A DNA stretch of 35,523 nucleotides. It comes from Chthoniobacteraceae bacterium. GTDB lineage: Bacteria; Verrucomicrobiota; Verrucomicrobiia; Chthoniobacterales; Chthoniobacteraceae. The notes beneath the pieces are model-generated. The model did no database searches. It was not told where the DNA came from and was given only the letters and a program-made list of their open reading frames with translations. A program made the position numbers and the translations under genes. Where the stretch lies: positions 1 through 35,523 of the forward strand of contig CANJPY010000053.1 in assembly GCA_947476255.1 (NCBI GenBank), written 5' to 3'. Positions 16,765 through 24,389 of this stretch are shown one piece after another; positions within the stretch are counted from its first letter, which is position 1, and the number at the start of each line of letters is the position of its first letter.

Positions 16765-16961
16765 CGCTGTGGATTAATGGCGAAAAACGCACCGGTATTG
16801 ATGCCTATGATGTGGCGGAATTGGTGGTGGCATTGGGACTTCCCGCTCCAGCGGTCCTGGTGGAGCACAACGGGGTCGCGCTGAGGCGTGCGGAGTGGGA
16901 AGCGTCTGTTCTGCGGGAGGAGGATCGCTTGGAGATTATACGGATCGTCGCTGGGGGGTAA
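16761..16961 (+). CDS. thiS: Sulfur carrier protein ThiS
   Basis: This 66-residue ubiquitin-like protein ends in the Gly-Gly required for adenylation and thiocarboxylate formation. It starts at GTG 16761 within the thiH stop and begins MTLWINGEKR, as the family does; a longer frame upstream runs inside thiH and is not needed. It delivers sulfur to thiazole synthase (ThiG) during thiamine synthesis. Residues VLVEHNGVALRR and EEDRLEIIRIVAGG match the typical strand and C-terminal tail. The frame ends 52 bases before the convergent rsmI stop. Confidence 0.93.
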   Translation: MTLWINGEKRTGIDAYDVAELVVALGLPAPAVLVEHNGVALRRAEWEASVLREEDRLEIIRIVAGG

Positions 16962-17013
16962 GCCAGGCCGCTGCGGTGTTCCTTAGCGGAGCTCTCGCAC
17001 GGGGGCGCTTTCG

Positions 17014-17685
17014 CTAGCGGGCGCTCATACCCGCGATCACGAGGGCAATTTCGCCTTTGGCGGGATGAGCCGTGTAGTGGGCGAGCAGTTCGGCGGCGAC
17101 GCCACGTCGATATTCTTCGAACTGTTTGGTGAGTTCGCGCGCCACACAAATGGGCCTGTCCGGAAGGATTCTTGTGCAGGCCTCGAGGGTTTTGAGGATG
17201 CGGTGCGGCGATTCAAACAAGACGGTGGTTTCCTCGCGTGCGCGCGCGGCATCGAGTTCACGTTCACGGCCGCCGCTTTTGACGGGAAGAAACCCACCGA
17301 AGAAGAAGCGTGTGGCGTCGAGCCCTGAACCGACGAGGGCGGTGAGGACGGCGCTCGGACCGGGAATCACGGTGTAGGGAATGTTTTCCTGAATGCAGGA
17401 GCGCAGCAGGCGGTGGCCTGGATCTGAGATCGACGGCAGACCGGCGTCACTGATGAGGGCGACTTTACGCCCGGCCTTGAGTTCGATGGTGAGTTCTGCA
17501 GTGCGTCTCGCCTCGTTGTGGGCATGGCAGGAAACCATGCGAGTGGAAATACCGAAGTGGCGCAGGAGGTTTCCGGAGTGCCGGGTGTCCTCAGCCGCCA
17601 CGATGTCGACGCTACGAAGGACTTCGATGGCGCGTGCGGAAATGTCTCCGAGGTTCCCGATGGGTGTGGCAACGAGGTAGAGCAC
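17014..17685 (-). CDS. rsmI: 16S rRNA (cytidine-1402-2'-O)-methyltransferase RsmI
   Basis: RsmI methylates C1402 in the ribosomal decoding centre using S-adenosylmethionine. The family start is seen in VLYLVATPIGNLGDIS, followed by AAEDTRHSGNLL, LISDAGLPSISDPG and the PGPSAVLTAL loop. GTG 17685 places the family's N-terminus correctly; the frame continues upstream only by reading through a simple repeat. This gives 223 residues, shorter than the E. coli enzyme (about 286). The catalytic core is complete but the small C-terminal extension is missing. It is the last gene of the envelope cluster. The sequence before its start is a 10-bp tandem repeat, so no normal ribosome site is present. Confidence 0.92.
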   Translation of the reverse strand: MLYLVATPIGNLGDISARAIEVLRSVDIVAAEDTRHSGNLLRHFGISTRMVSCHAHNEARRTAELTIELKAGRKVALISDAGLPSISDPGHRLLRSCIQENIPYTVIPGPSAVLTALVGSGLDATRFFFGGFLPVKSGGRERELDAARAREETTVLFESPHRILKTLEACTRILPDRPICVARELTKQFEEYRRGVAAELLAHYTAHPAKGEIALVIAGMSAR

Positions 17686-17780
17686 GGGCAGAGAGGGGCA
17701 GAGAGGGGCAGAGAGGGGCAGAGAGGGGCAGAGAGGGGCAGAGAGGGGCAGAGAGGGGCAGAGAGGGGCAGAGAGGGGCG
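17686..17780. repeat. 10-bp tandem repeat, about 9.5 copies, directly upstream of rsmI
   Basis: The plus-strand unit is GAGAGGGGCA, in nine copies from 17691 to 17780 (the last ends in G) plus a half copy at 17686-17690. All full copies are identical apart from that final base. It abuts the rsmI GTG codon and therefore forms its whole proximal leader (CCCCTCTCTG units on the coding strand). Perfect identity implies recent expansion, and copy number probably varies between isolates. Because 10 is not a multiple of 3, each unit gained or lost shifts any upstream reading frame. Confidence 0.97.
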
Positions 17781-17875
17781 TAAAATGGAGTAGGAGTGGA
17801 GGCAACTGCGCAGCTCGCAAGTCGATGGGCGGCCTCCAAGAGGTAGTTGGAGGTGCGTGTCCTCAACCTAGGCTG

Positions 17876-18424
17876 CTACCAACCTTCGCTCAGGTAGCTG
17901 GTTATCTGGATTGCAGCATGTTCCGCGGCTTGGGGGATGGCTTGGCGCTCATCTCTGTTGACGTTTGCTGTGCGGGTATTGACGTTGGCACCGCTTACGA
18001 AGAAGCTGGATTGGCCGCTGAAGTTTCTAGAAGACAGCGGTTTCCCGGAATTTTTCTCCACAACCTTTACATTAAGCACGAGATTGAGAGTGAATTCGCT
18101 GGTTTGATAAAAATCGGCAGGAGTGCTGTTTTCTTTTCGCACGCCGCGTGCTGGAAGCCGTTCGATCCGTTCGATGGAGCCTTCGACGATGGCATCCGCG
18201 TCCCGTTCGGAAGTGATTTTATAGGTGCCATCCTGCTGCAATTGGCGGATGAGGGCATTGGCAACGAGGACTTCCAAGCGCGGTTCCAGAGTGGAGTTTT
18301 TGAAGGAGGGAACCGCAATCGTCCGGACCTGGCTCATTGCTGCGGGCTTCACGGGACCTATGTGGTATCCGGCGCAGCCCGAGAAGCAAAGCAGGAGGGC
18401 GCCAAGAAAGCCTAAAACACGCAT
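17876..18424 (-). CDS. lptE: LptE-like LPS-assembly lipoprotein
   Basis: This 182-residue exported protein has an N-terminal hydrophobic segment and a lipidation Cys at position 17 (LLCFSGC), although Phe at -3 is not canonical. The mature start CAGYHIGPVKP and the stretch VRTIAVPSFKNSTLEPRLE followed by ALIRQLQQDGTYKI are typical of LptE-family proteins in distant phyla. LptE plugs LptD at the outer membrane during LPS insertion. Its place among heptose-synthesis and BamD-like genes supports that role. LptE is poorly conserved, so the match rests on pattern and context. It starts 24 bases after the BamD-like gene. Confidence 0.75.
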   Translation of the reverse strand: MRVLGFLGALLLCFSGCAGYHIGPVKPAAMSQVRTIAVPSFKNSTLEPRLEVLVANALIRQLQQDGTYKITSERDADAIVEGSIERIERLPARGVRKENSTPADFYQTSEFTLNLVLNVKVVEKNSGKPLSSRNFSGQSSFFVSGANVNTRTANVNRDERQAIPQAAEHAAIQITSYLSEGW

Positions 18425-18448
18425 GGAGAGCTAAGGGTTCTAAGGTTT

Positions 18449-19756
18449 TTAAGGGTTTTGGGGTGTCGGCGGGGTAAGGCGAGGCGACGGCAGGGAAAGT
18501 TCGAGCTTTTGGGATGAGGAGGGGGAAGGCGATGGAGGCGCGGCGTCAGCCTCTTGGAGACGCAGGGCTGGCCCTTGGGAGGGGCGCTCTTGGGAGGGGC
18601 GCTCTTGGGAGGGGCGCTCTTGGGAGGGGCGCTCTGTCGCGGGCGTGGTTTTTTTGATCTGCGGTCCCACGTAGTCGGCCCGTGAATTCGTGCTGATTTT
18701 CGCTTCCAGTTGCTTGCGTTGCGCTGCGCCTTCAGCGGGTTCCGTGGAGTTTTTGCGCGTTTGAGTCGCGTCCTCGCCTTTTTCTTGCCGAAGCGCGGCG
18801 ATTCTTTTGCGGGACAAATCAGCCTCTTTGGAGTTGGGATGATCACGAATAACATCCTCATAAGAGAGGACAGCGGCTTTGACTTTTCCTGTTTTGTCGT
18901 AAAATTTGCCAACTTCGAAGGCAGCTTTTGCAGCGTTTGCTTCGATGAGTTGCAGGTTTTCGCGTGCTTGTGGGATACGCCCGTTTTGCGGGGCGCGGTT
19001 CACGAAGTCTTCAAAGGATTCCTGAGCTCGTACGCGGTCGGTGAAGTCGTAGGAGCCATCTTTGAGGCTGCGCAGGCGGATGTACCCCATCTGGTACTGG
19101 GCTTCGTCCGCCACGGAGTCGCTGGGAAAGCGGTCGATGATTTGCTGGTAGGCGGCAAGCGCTTCGGCATCTTTGCCTTGCCTTTCGAGCACCATTCCAC
19201 GGAAGAGCATGACTTGAGCGGAACTCCGGGAATACGGAGCGCGTTTGAGGATGACATCAAACATTTCCTCGGCACGTTGGTTGGATGCGAACGTTTTAAC
19301 TCCAAAAAGACGGCGTTTTTCACCGTTCATGTAGCGTTTGGCTATGTTAAACATGGCATCCAAGGCGGGAATGAATTCCTTGCTCTCCGGATTCTTGAGC
19401 ACGAGTTCGTCGTAAGTCTCGAAGGCTTCCTCGAAGCGACCTTGTTTTTCGAGAATGCCTGCGAGACGGATGCGGGCTTCGGAGGTTTGCTGGGCGAGAG
19501 GGAACGTCTTGAGCAGGCGCTTGTAAGCATCGCGCGCTCCGTTCAAATCCCCCTTTTTTTCCAAATCTTGACCATACTGCATTTGCAGGTCCGCTGTTTT
19601 CGCAATCGCCGTGCTTGAGCCAAAAAAACCTCCCTCGCGACTCCACCCCTCGTTTGGACGGTAGATGAGGTCCCCGTGGGACGTGCTTTGAAAGGCAAGG
19701 CTTGCAAGAATCGCGGACAAAGTGATTGCCGCCGGCAGTTGGGTGGGGCGAAACAT
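18449..19756 (-). CDS. TPR outer-membrane assembly protein, BamD-like
   Basis: ATG 19756 gives 435 residues and places a signal peptide at about 1-27; longer frames lack one. There is no lipidation Cys, unlike classical BamD. From about residue 50 to 300 the protein is a series of TPR helices, with units such as YGQDLEKKGDLNGARDAYKR, AEALAAYQQIIDRFPSDSVADEAQYQMG and a later VLSYEDVIRDHPNSKEA, typical of the BamD/YbgF tail. From about 320 it becomes a disordered Pro/Ser/Gln-rich tail with four ERPSQ copies. It probably has an outer-membrane protein assembly or envelope scaffold role, supported by the adjacent lptE. Confidence 0.7.
   Translation of the reverse strand: MFRPTQLPAAITLSAILASLAFQSTSHGDLIYRPNEGWSREGGFFGSSTAIAKTADLQMQYGQDLEKKGDLNGARDAYKRLLKTFPLAQQTSEARIRLAGILEKQGRFEEAFETYDELVLKNPESKEFIPALDAMFNIAKRYMNGEKRRLFGVKTFASNQRAEEMFDVILKRAPYSRSSAQVMLFRGMVLERQGKDAEALAAYQQIIDRFPSDSVADEAQYQMGYIRLRSLKDGSYDFTDRVRAQESFEDFVNRAPQNGRIPQARENLQLIEANAAKAAFEVGKFYDKTGKVKAAVLSYEDVIRDHPNSKEADLSRKRIAALRQEKGEDATQTRKNSTEPAEGAAQRKQLEAKISTNSRADYVGPQIKKTTPATERPSQERPSQERPSQERPSQGPALRLQEADAAPPSPSPSSSQKLELSLPSPRLTPPTPQNP
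18575..18634 (-). repeat. 15-bp in-frame tandem repeat, 4 copies
   Basis: The plus-strand unit TTGGGAGGGGCGCTC is repeated four times without change. On the coding strand it encodes E-R-P-S-Q repeats in the disordered tail of the BamD-like protein. The length is a multiple of three, so changes in copy number keep the frame. Confidence 0.95.
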
Positions 19757-19835
19757 TGGGTGTAACTTAAACGGTAGAGGAGTGAGCGTCAAGGAGCCCC
19801 CTTCAGAGATGGCGTTTGTTTTCAGAACCGTCCTT

Positions 19836-20366
19836 TCACGAGCTTTGTCTTTGAAGAATCCAGCGCGCGGCTGCGGCAAAGTCCAGCGCGATGTGCGCCG
19901 CGTCTGTGCCCAAGGCCGAATCTCCGTGTCCGGTGCGCACCAAGATTCCCCGCACGCCTGCGTTAAAACCGCAGAGAATATCAATGTCCTTGTCTCCTAC
20001 CATCCAGGAGCGGTTGAGGTCCAAGTTTAAGTCGCGCGCAGCGTCGAACAGCATGCCGGGTTGAGGTTTTCGTCGGGTGGACGGCGTGTCTGGCGCGTCC
20101 GCGCACATGTAGCACGCGTCCAAGGCACCTTCCCCGAGAAGTTCCAGGAGCCGCTCGTGCACCTGTTCGTATTCGTGCTGGGCGATAATGCCCCGACCGA
20201 TCCCACTCTGGTTGGTGACAAGCACCGTGCGGAATCCGGCAGCCTTGAGAGCCAGCAAACTTTCAGCCACTCCTTCAAACACGTCAACGAGGGAAGCGTC
20301 CCTGCAATAATTGACTTCCTTCATGAGCGTTCCGTCGCGGTCGAGGAAAATGGCGGGTTGAAGCAT
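19836..20366 (-). CDS. gmhB: D-glycero-D-manno-heptose-1,7-bisphosphate 7-phosphatase (GmhB-like)
   Basis: This HAD-superfamily phosphatase of 176 residues removes the 7-phosphate in ADP-heptose synthesis for LPS core. Motif I is FLDRDGT with D9 and D11; motif II is VTNQSGIGRG; then comes KPQPGM, and the final acidic motif is MVGDKDIDI. ATG 20366 fits the family start (a TTG three codons upstream is less likely). In E. coli GmhB a zinc loop carries two Cys/His pairs; here only CYMC remains and the second pair is replaced by residues around TRRKP, so zinc is probably not bound normally. It lies 35 bases after the heptose kinase gene. Confidence 0.87.
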   Translation of the reverse strand: MLQPAIFLDRDGTLMKEVNYCRDASLVDVFEGVAESLLALKAAGFRTVLVTNQSGIGRGIIAQHEYEQVHERLLELLGEGALDACYMCADAPDTPSTRRKPQPGMLFDAARDLNLDLNRSWMVGDKDIDILCGFNAGVRGILVRTGHGDSALGTDAAHIALDFAAAARWILQRQSS

Positions 20367-20401
20367 GCTTCTCAAGATCGATGCGAGGAAACGTCTCTGG
20401 T

Positions 20402-21391
20402 TCAGGGGAAGCTGGCAAGCAATTCGGCCCGTGAAACCGTAGCGGTCCCAAGTTTTCCCACGACAATGCCCGCCGCATGATTGCTGATTTCGGCGGCCTC
20501 TACCGGGGAGGCCCCTCCCGCGAGGGCTGCCGCGAAGACGGCTATGGACGTGTCACCCGCCCCTGAAACATCAAACACTTCCTGTGCTCTCGTGGGAATA
20601 TGGTAGGGTGCATGGCTTGGCTGAAACAGCATCATCCCCTGTTCACTCAGGGTCACCAGCACAAAAGCGCACTCTAATTCGGTAAGAAGTTTGTGGCCCA
20701 CTTCAGCCAGCGCACGGTCGGTTAAGGGGGGGTCTACGGGCTCGCTCCAAGGAACACCAGCGGCACGAAAGGCTTCTCCTCTGTTGGGGGTGATGCCGGT
20801 GGCGCCTTTCCAGAGGACGGGATTGGACGGCTTAGGGTCTACGAGAAGGGGGATGCGCGCCTGCCGCGCGCTGTCGATTAAGGAATCGGCAAATTCCTGA
20901 TCAAAAAGGCCCTTGTCGTAGTCTTCTAAAATGATGGCCTGCAGGTTGGGGAGGAGCCTCTGGAAATGTTGGAGCGCCCGTGTTTTTGAGTCCCTGTCTA
21001 AGGGGCGCTTCTTTTCCCGATCCACGCGCACCAACTGCTGGGTACGCGCGACGATGCGTGTCTTGCGAATGGTTTGGTACTCGGGGTCATGCAGGACACT
21101 CTGAAGTTCGATGCCGTGTCCCGTGAGCAAAGAGCGCAGACGGTCTGCGTCTTGGCCTGAGCCCGTTGGGCCCAACATTTGGACATTATCTATGAGTTCG
21201 CGAAGGTTCCGTGCGACATTTGCGGCACCACCCGCATGAAAGCTCTCCTTCACGACCTCAAGCACTGGTACAGGGGCCTCTGGTGAGATGCGCGAAACTT
21301 TACCCCAGATGAATTCGTCCAAAATCATCTCTCCCATCACTAAGATACGGGAAGAGGCCGGCAGTAGTTGGTCTACTTTCTCGCGGTTCAT
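20402..21391 (-). CDS. rfaE1: D-glycero-beta-D-manno-heptose-7-phosphate kinase (HldE N-domain type)
   Basis: This 329-residue PfkB-family sugar kinase phosphorylates heptose 7-phosphate at C1. Features include MLDEFIWG-like start (GEMILDEFIWGKVSRISPEAP), the GGAANVARNL substrate loop and the C-terminal GAGDT anion hole with catalytic D280. It matches only the kinase half of bifunctional HldE; the nucleotidyltransferase half is absent from this gene and from the window. It begins 12 bases after the preceding gene, so co-transcription is likely. Confidence 0.9.
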   Translation of the reverse strand: MNREKVDQLLPASSRILVMGEMILDEFIWGKVSRISPEAPVPVLEVVKESFHAGGAANVARNLRELIDNVQMLGPTGSGQDADRLRSLLTGHGIELQSVLHDPEYQTIRKTRIVARTQQLVRVDREKKRPLDRDSKTRALQHFQRLLPNLQAIILEDYDKGLFDQEFADSLIDSARQARIPLLVDPKPSNPVLWKGATGITPNRGEAFRAAGVPWSEPVDPPLTDRALAEVGHKLLTELECAFVLVTLSEQGMMLFQPSHAPYHIPTRAQEVFDVSGAGDTSIAVFAAALAGGASPVEAAEISNHAAGIVVGKLGTATVSRAELLASFP

Positions 21392-21403
21392 GGCTGTTGG
21401 AGG

Positions 21404-22339
21404 CTATTGTACGAGTTCCTTCACGAGAGCGAAGAGAAGCGGGACGTTAATTTCATGGTGGCCAATGAGATAAAAGCCGCGTCCACCAAGGGCTGTGGGG
21501 CGGCGTTGGACGTTTTCCGAGGGCCGGTAGTGCCGTGTCATGTCCAGAGTGGCAGTGGTAAATTTCTCCACCGTATGCCCCAGATTGCGCGCGACCGTGA
21601 GTGCCTTTAGGAACACTTCTGGCATGATGACGGCGCTGCCGATATTGAGCACAACGCCACCTTCGAGTTGTGCACATACTGCGGCAAAGGTTTTGAAATC
21701 TGCGTAACTCGTTGCTCCCAGGGCGGCTCCATTGCAGGAGGGATGCTGGTGGATGATGTCTGTCCCCACACCGATGTGCACGGTGACGGGAATCTCGAGG
21801 TCGACGCCAGTGGCTAGCAAGGACAGGTGCCTGTTTGGGAAGCCGGTTGTGGCCAATCCCAAAGCCTGTCCTGCCCCCATGGACTCACGGGCTCCGAGTT
21901 GGAAGGCGGCGTTCATGAGTCGCCCTGTTTCGTCAGCCATGCCGAAACTACCGTCGTTCAACCCTTTTTGGACGTCCTCGCTCGTTTCGCCCTGAAAGCA
22001 AAGTTCGAAGTCATGGATCGCTCCGGCGCCATTAAAAGCGATGGCGGAGAGGATGCCTTGGCGCATGGCGTCGATGAAAACCGGGTTTAGGCCGACCTTG
22101 ATGGAGTGGGCGCCCATCATCAGGACCACGGGGCGTTGGGCTTTGACGGCGGTGGCGATGGCGGAAGCGATTTCGCGGAGATCCTGCACCGCCAGAAAAG
22201 AGGGAAGGGAGTCGAGGAAGGTTTTAAAACTCGCGCCCGCCACGTGGGGTTGGGCGAAGGCTTCCACGGCCACCTTGTTGGAGCGATCGCCGACGGGGAA
22301 GGTGCGGACTTTTGAAAAGTCCAAGGGTGGAAATTGCAT
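21404..22339 (-). CDS. Conserved protein of unknown function in the heptose cluster
   Basis: I cannot assign this 311-residue soluble protein. Strongly patterned segments suggest an enzyme: MMGAHSIKVGLNP (about 75-86), IAFNGAGAIHDFE (100-112), GETSEDV followed by DGSFGMADETG (117-139), VTVHIGVGTDIIHQHP (185-200) and LNIGSAVIMPEVFLKAL (231-247). Repeated Gly-rich turns after hydrophobic strands point to a Rossmann-like nucleotide- or phosphate-binding fold, and the His/Asp/Glu-rich motifs could be catalytic. Some motif wording recalls the deoxyhypusine-synthase fold, but this is only an impression. It sits 12 bases before the heptose kinase, which suggests a role in heptose or LPS metabolism. 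Confidence 0.85.
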   Translation of the reverse strand: MQFPPLDFSKVRTFPVGDRSNKVAVEAFAQPHVAGASFKTFLDSLPSFLAVQDLREIASAIATAVKAQRPVVLMMGAHSIKVGLNPVFIDAMRQGILSAIAFNGAGAIHDFELCFQGETSEDVQKGLNDGSFGMADETGRLMNAAFQLGARESMGAGQALGLATTGFPNRHLSLLATGVDLEIPVTVHIGVGTDIIHQHPSCNGAALGATSYADFKTFAAVCAQLEGGVVLNIGSAVIMPEVFLKALTVARNLGHTVEKFTTATLDMTRHYRPSENVQRRPTALGGRGFYLIGHHEINVPLLFALVKELVQ

Positions 22340-22393
22340 CGGAAAGGACTTTTTTTCAGGAGAGGAGGCCGCTCGAAGCCAGAAGCCGTAGCC

Positions 22394-22774
22394 CTAGAAA
22401 GACTGCACTGCCAGCCAAGAACTGTAGCTTGAGAACGCTGCGGCAAGGACTACGGCAATCAAAAGCCAGAGACGGCTGATGCGGCCCAGTTTAAAAAAAA
22501 CGAGGAGTGCCGCGAACGTGACGATGCCCATGCAAGCGTAACTGATCCACACGGGACGCCCGTCGAAGACGTCGATCGAACGCACCAAGAAACCGGGAAG
22601 TGCGGCCCAGGATTTTAACCAGAGGAGACGTTTTTCATCCCAAGGACCGGGGCGCCAGACAATCCAGCCAAAGGGCGCATAGAGCGCCAAGACAGTGAGC
22701 AACAGCACGTGCAGACTGCCCGGAGGCTTGGTCTCTGAGAGAGGAAGCATGAAGAGTTGACTGCGCTTGGCCAT
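22394..22774 (-). CDS. Small three-helix membrane protein, unknown function
   Basis: ATG 22774 gives 126 residues; upstream frame has no membrane or coding character. There are three predicted membrane helices at about 21-40, 75-95 and 100-120, with a Trp/Arg-rich loop (WRPGPWDEKRLLWLKSW) between the first two. No family was recognised. It is the first gene of the minus-strand envelope cluster, 54 bases before the unassigned conserved gene, so it may be co-expressed with it. Confidence 0.7.
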   Translation of the reverse strand: MAKRSQLFMLPLSETKPPGSLHVLLLTVLALYAPFGWIVWRPGPWDEKRLLWLKSWAALPGFLVRSIDVFDGRPVWISYACMGIVTFAALLVFFKLGRISRLWLLIAVVLAAAFSSYSSWLAVQSF

Positions 22775-23026
22775 GGGTGGAGTTGAATTCTGAGAAAGGA
22801 GGAGGGAATTGTCAGCGGTTTTTTTAGCCTGCCCTTCTTTCAAACGTAGAGTTTCATCGGAAATCGGCCTTCTCGCCACCTTCAAATTCAAGGAAACGGC
22901 TAGTGGTTGGTGTTGGGCGGCGTTTTCCGCAGGCGCTCTTGCGCGGAGGGACGCGTTCAACGGATGACTGCTCCATCAAAACCCGCGGTGTGCAGGGCAA
23001 GGGTGCGCACGATCCAAGACGTGGAC

Positions 23027-24322
23027 TCACCAATCAGAGGTCAGGTCCGGTGCGGTGTCGCGCAAGATCTCCAAAACCGCCTGGCAATCGGTGGTGCTGA
23101 GGTTTGCGAAATCTGGATGTTTGTCTTCGCCTGTGAGAATCGCATGAAGCCGCTCGAGTATGGTTTGACGGAGTGGGGGCGGGAGATTGCGAAAGGCTTC
23201 TGAATCGATCAGGAAACTGCAGGGATAGCGGAAGATCCGTGTATGGAGGTCGAAATCCTTGAGGGAGCGTCCCTTGGAATCGCGGTGCGCATTTTTTTGA
23301 AACGCCCCAAGAAACTCGGGGGAGGGGTCCAGGGGAGAGGGCAGTGGAGCTTCTTCTGTAAAAAGCAGATACCGCAGGAATGCGCGGATGGGGATGTCGA
23401 GGTAACGGACCTGCCCAAACTCCGCGATGCTTTTGAGCGCTTCCAAGTGGAGACGCGTGATGTAGTTGTGCATGTGGGTCTGGTGGTCGTGCAGAAGAAG
23501 CGCCACGGGATCGCTGCCAGACGCCGGGTAGAGGGGCGACGTGCTGATGCTCGCGAGCCGCTGCTTTGCGGCGTCGCCCTCCCTTTCCTGAGTGCCCGGA
23601 GAGTTGCCCCGGTGGAGCCAGTCTGGCGGCAAGTTGGTGACATACCATCCGCCCCAGCGATCTTTAATCGGAGTAAAATGAGCGATGGGATCGGCATCAG
23701 TGGCTTGAATAATTTCGCCTGAGCTTTCGGTGTCGATGGAGCGTAAAACGAACCCTGGAATACCCATGCTCCGGGCTGAGGCATGGCAGGAGAGGCAGTC
23801 GTTGGAGCGTCTCAAGCGCACGGGTTCATCTTTGTCCTGGTTGACCGTGTAGAAGACGGTTCCTAGAAGTGGATCAACCGCAGCAATTTCAAGTTGTGGT
23901 GCCCCGGGAATATAGCCGATGTAGACGTCGTCGGAAAAGTAAAGCGCCCGTGGGTTGGCGGGATCAATATTTTGGCGCTGCACGGATGTTTTAGAAAACA
24001 CGAGCATCTGGGAGGAGGCGGGTACGTTCAGTATTTCCAGCAGTGCCGGCAGATAGCCAAAATTGGGGTGGAACGGCTTCCAACTGGCGGCGCGGTTTGC
24101 GCGGAGATTTTTCGCGATTTTGGCTACGGGATCGGTGGCTTCTGCTGTGGAATAAAAGAGGGGTGAATCGTCGAAGGAAAGTTTGTGGGTGCTGCCCTGA
24201 AAGTCCTCGGCAAAGGTTGCTTGGGCCGACAGGAGGCCTGCGATGAGGCTTAAGAGGGGCAGGAGGACGCAAGGAACGCAGGAGGCGCGCTGATGGCGCT
24301 GGGGGAGTGAAGGTTGCGGCAT
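23027..24322 (-). CDS. Secreted single-haem cytochrome-like protein
   Basis: ATG 24322 gives 431 residues with a basic N-region and hydrophobic segment ending near SAQATFAED, a probable signal peptide. A TTG 63 bases upstream would lengthen it. One haem-attachment motif, CLSCH, is at 176-180 (C176, C179, H180), followed by a segment SMGIPGFVLRS with a possible Met ligand. The rest is mixed alpha/beta with many His and Trp and does not match a cytochrome c module that I know. A periplasmic redox role is likely, with partner unknown. The last 25 residues hold a further Cys (TTDCQ) but no second haem site. Confidence 0.75.
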   Translation of the reverse strand: MPQPSLPQRHQRASCVPCVLLPLLSLIAGLLSAQATFAEDFQGSTHKLSFDDSPLFYSTAEATDPVAKIAKNLRANRAASWKPFHPNFGYLPALLEILNVPASSQMLVFSKTSVQRQNIDPANPRALYFSDDVYIGYIPGAPQLEIAAVDPLLGTVFYTVNQDKDEPVRLRRSNDCLSCHASARSMGIPGFVLRSIDTESSGEIIQATDADPIAHFTPIKDRWGGWYVTNLPPDWLHRGNSPGTQEREGDAAKQRLASISTSPLYPASGSDPVALLLHDHQTHMHNYITRLHLEALKSIAEFGQVRYLDIPIRAFLRYLLFTEEAPLPSPLDPSPEFLGAFQKNAHRDSKGRSLKDFDLHTRIFRYPCSFLIDSEAFRNLPPPLRQTILERLHAILTGEDKHPDFANLSTTDCQAVLEILRDTAPDLTSDW

Positions 24323-24389
24323 GCGAATCGGGGCGGTGGGCGCTTGAGGCAGGAAGTGGTGAATCTGTTTGGCAGGAATAACCAAGCCT

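Noticed and set aside
17686..17780. CRISPR array
   Set aside because: The repeats are 10 bp, contiguous and without spacers; this is a simple tandem repeat.
17686..17820. RsmI N-terminus extended through the repeat to 17820
   Set aside because: The extra residues are only Pro/Leu/Ser repeat translation and the start would be TTG; the family N-terminus begins at GTG 17685.
18710..19618. 302-codon plus-strand frame opposite the BamD-like gene
   Set aside because: It overlaps a TPR protein with clear signal peptide and repeat pattern on the other strand; the product has no family features.
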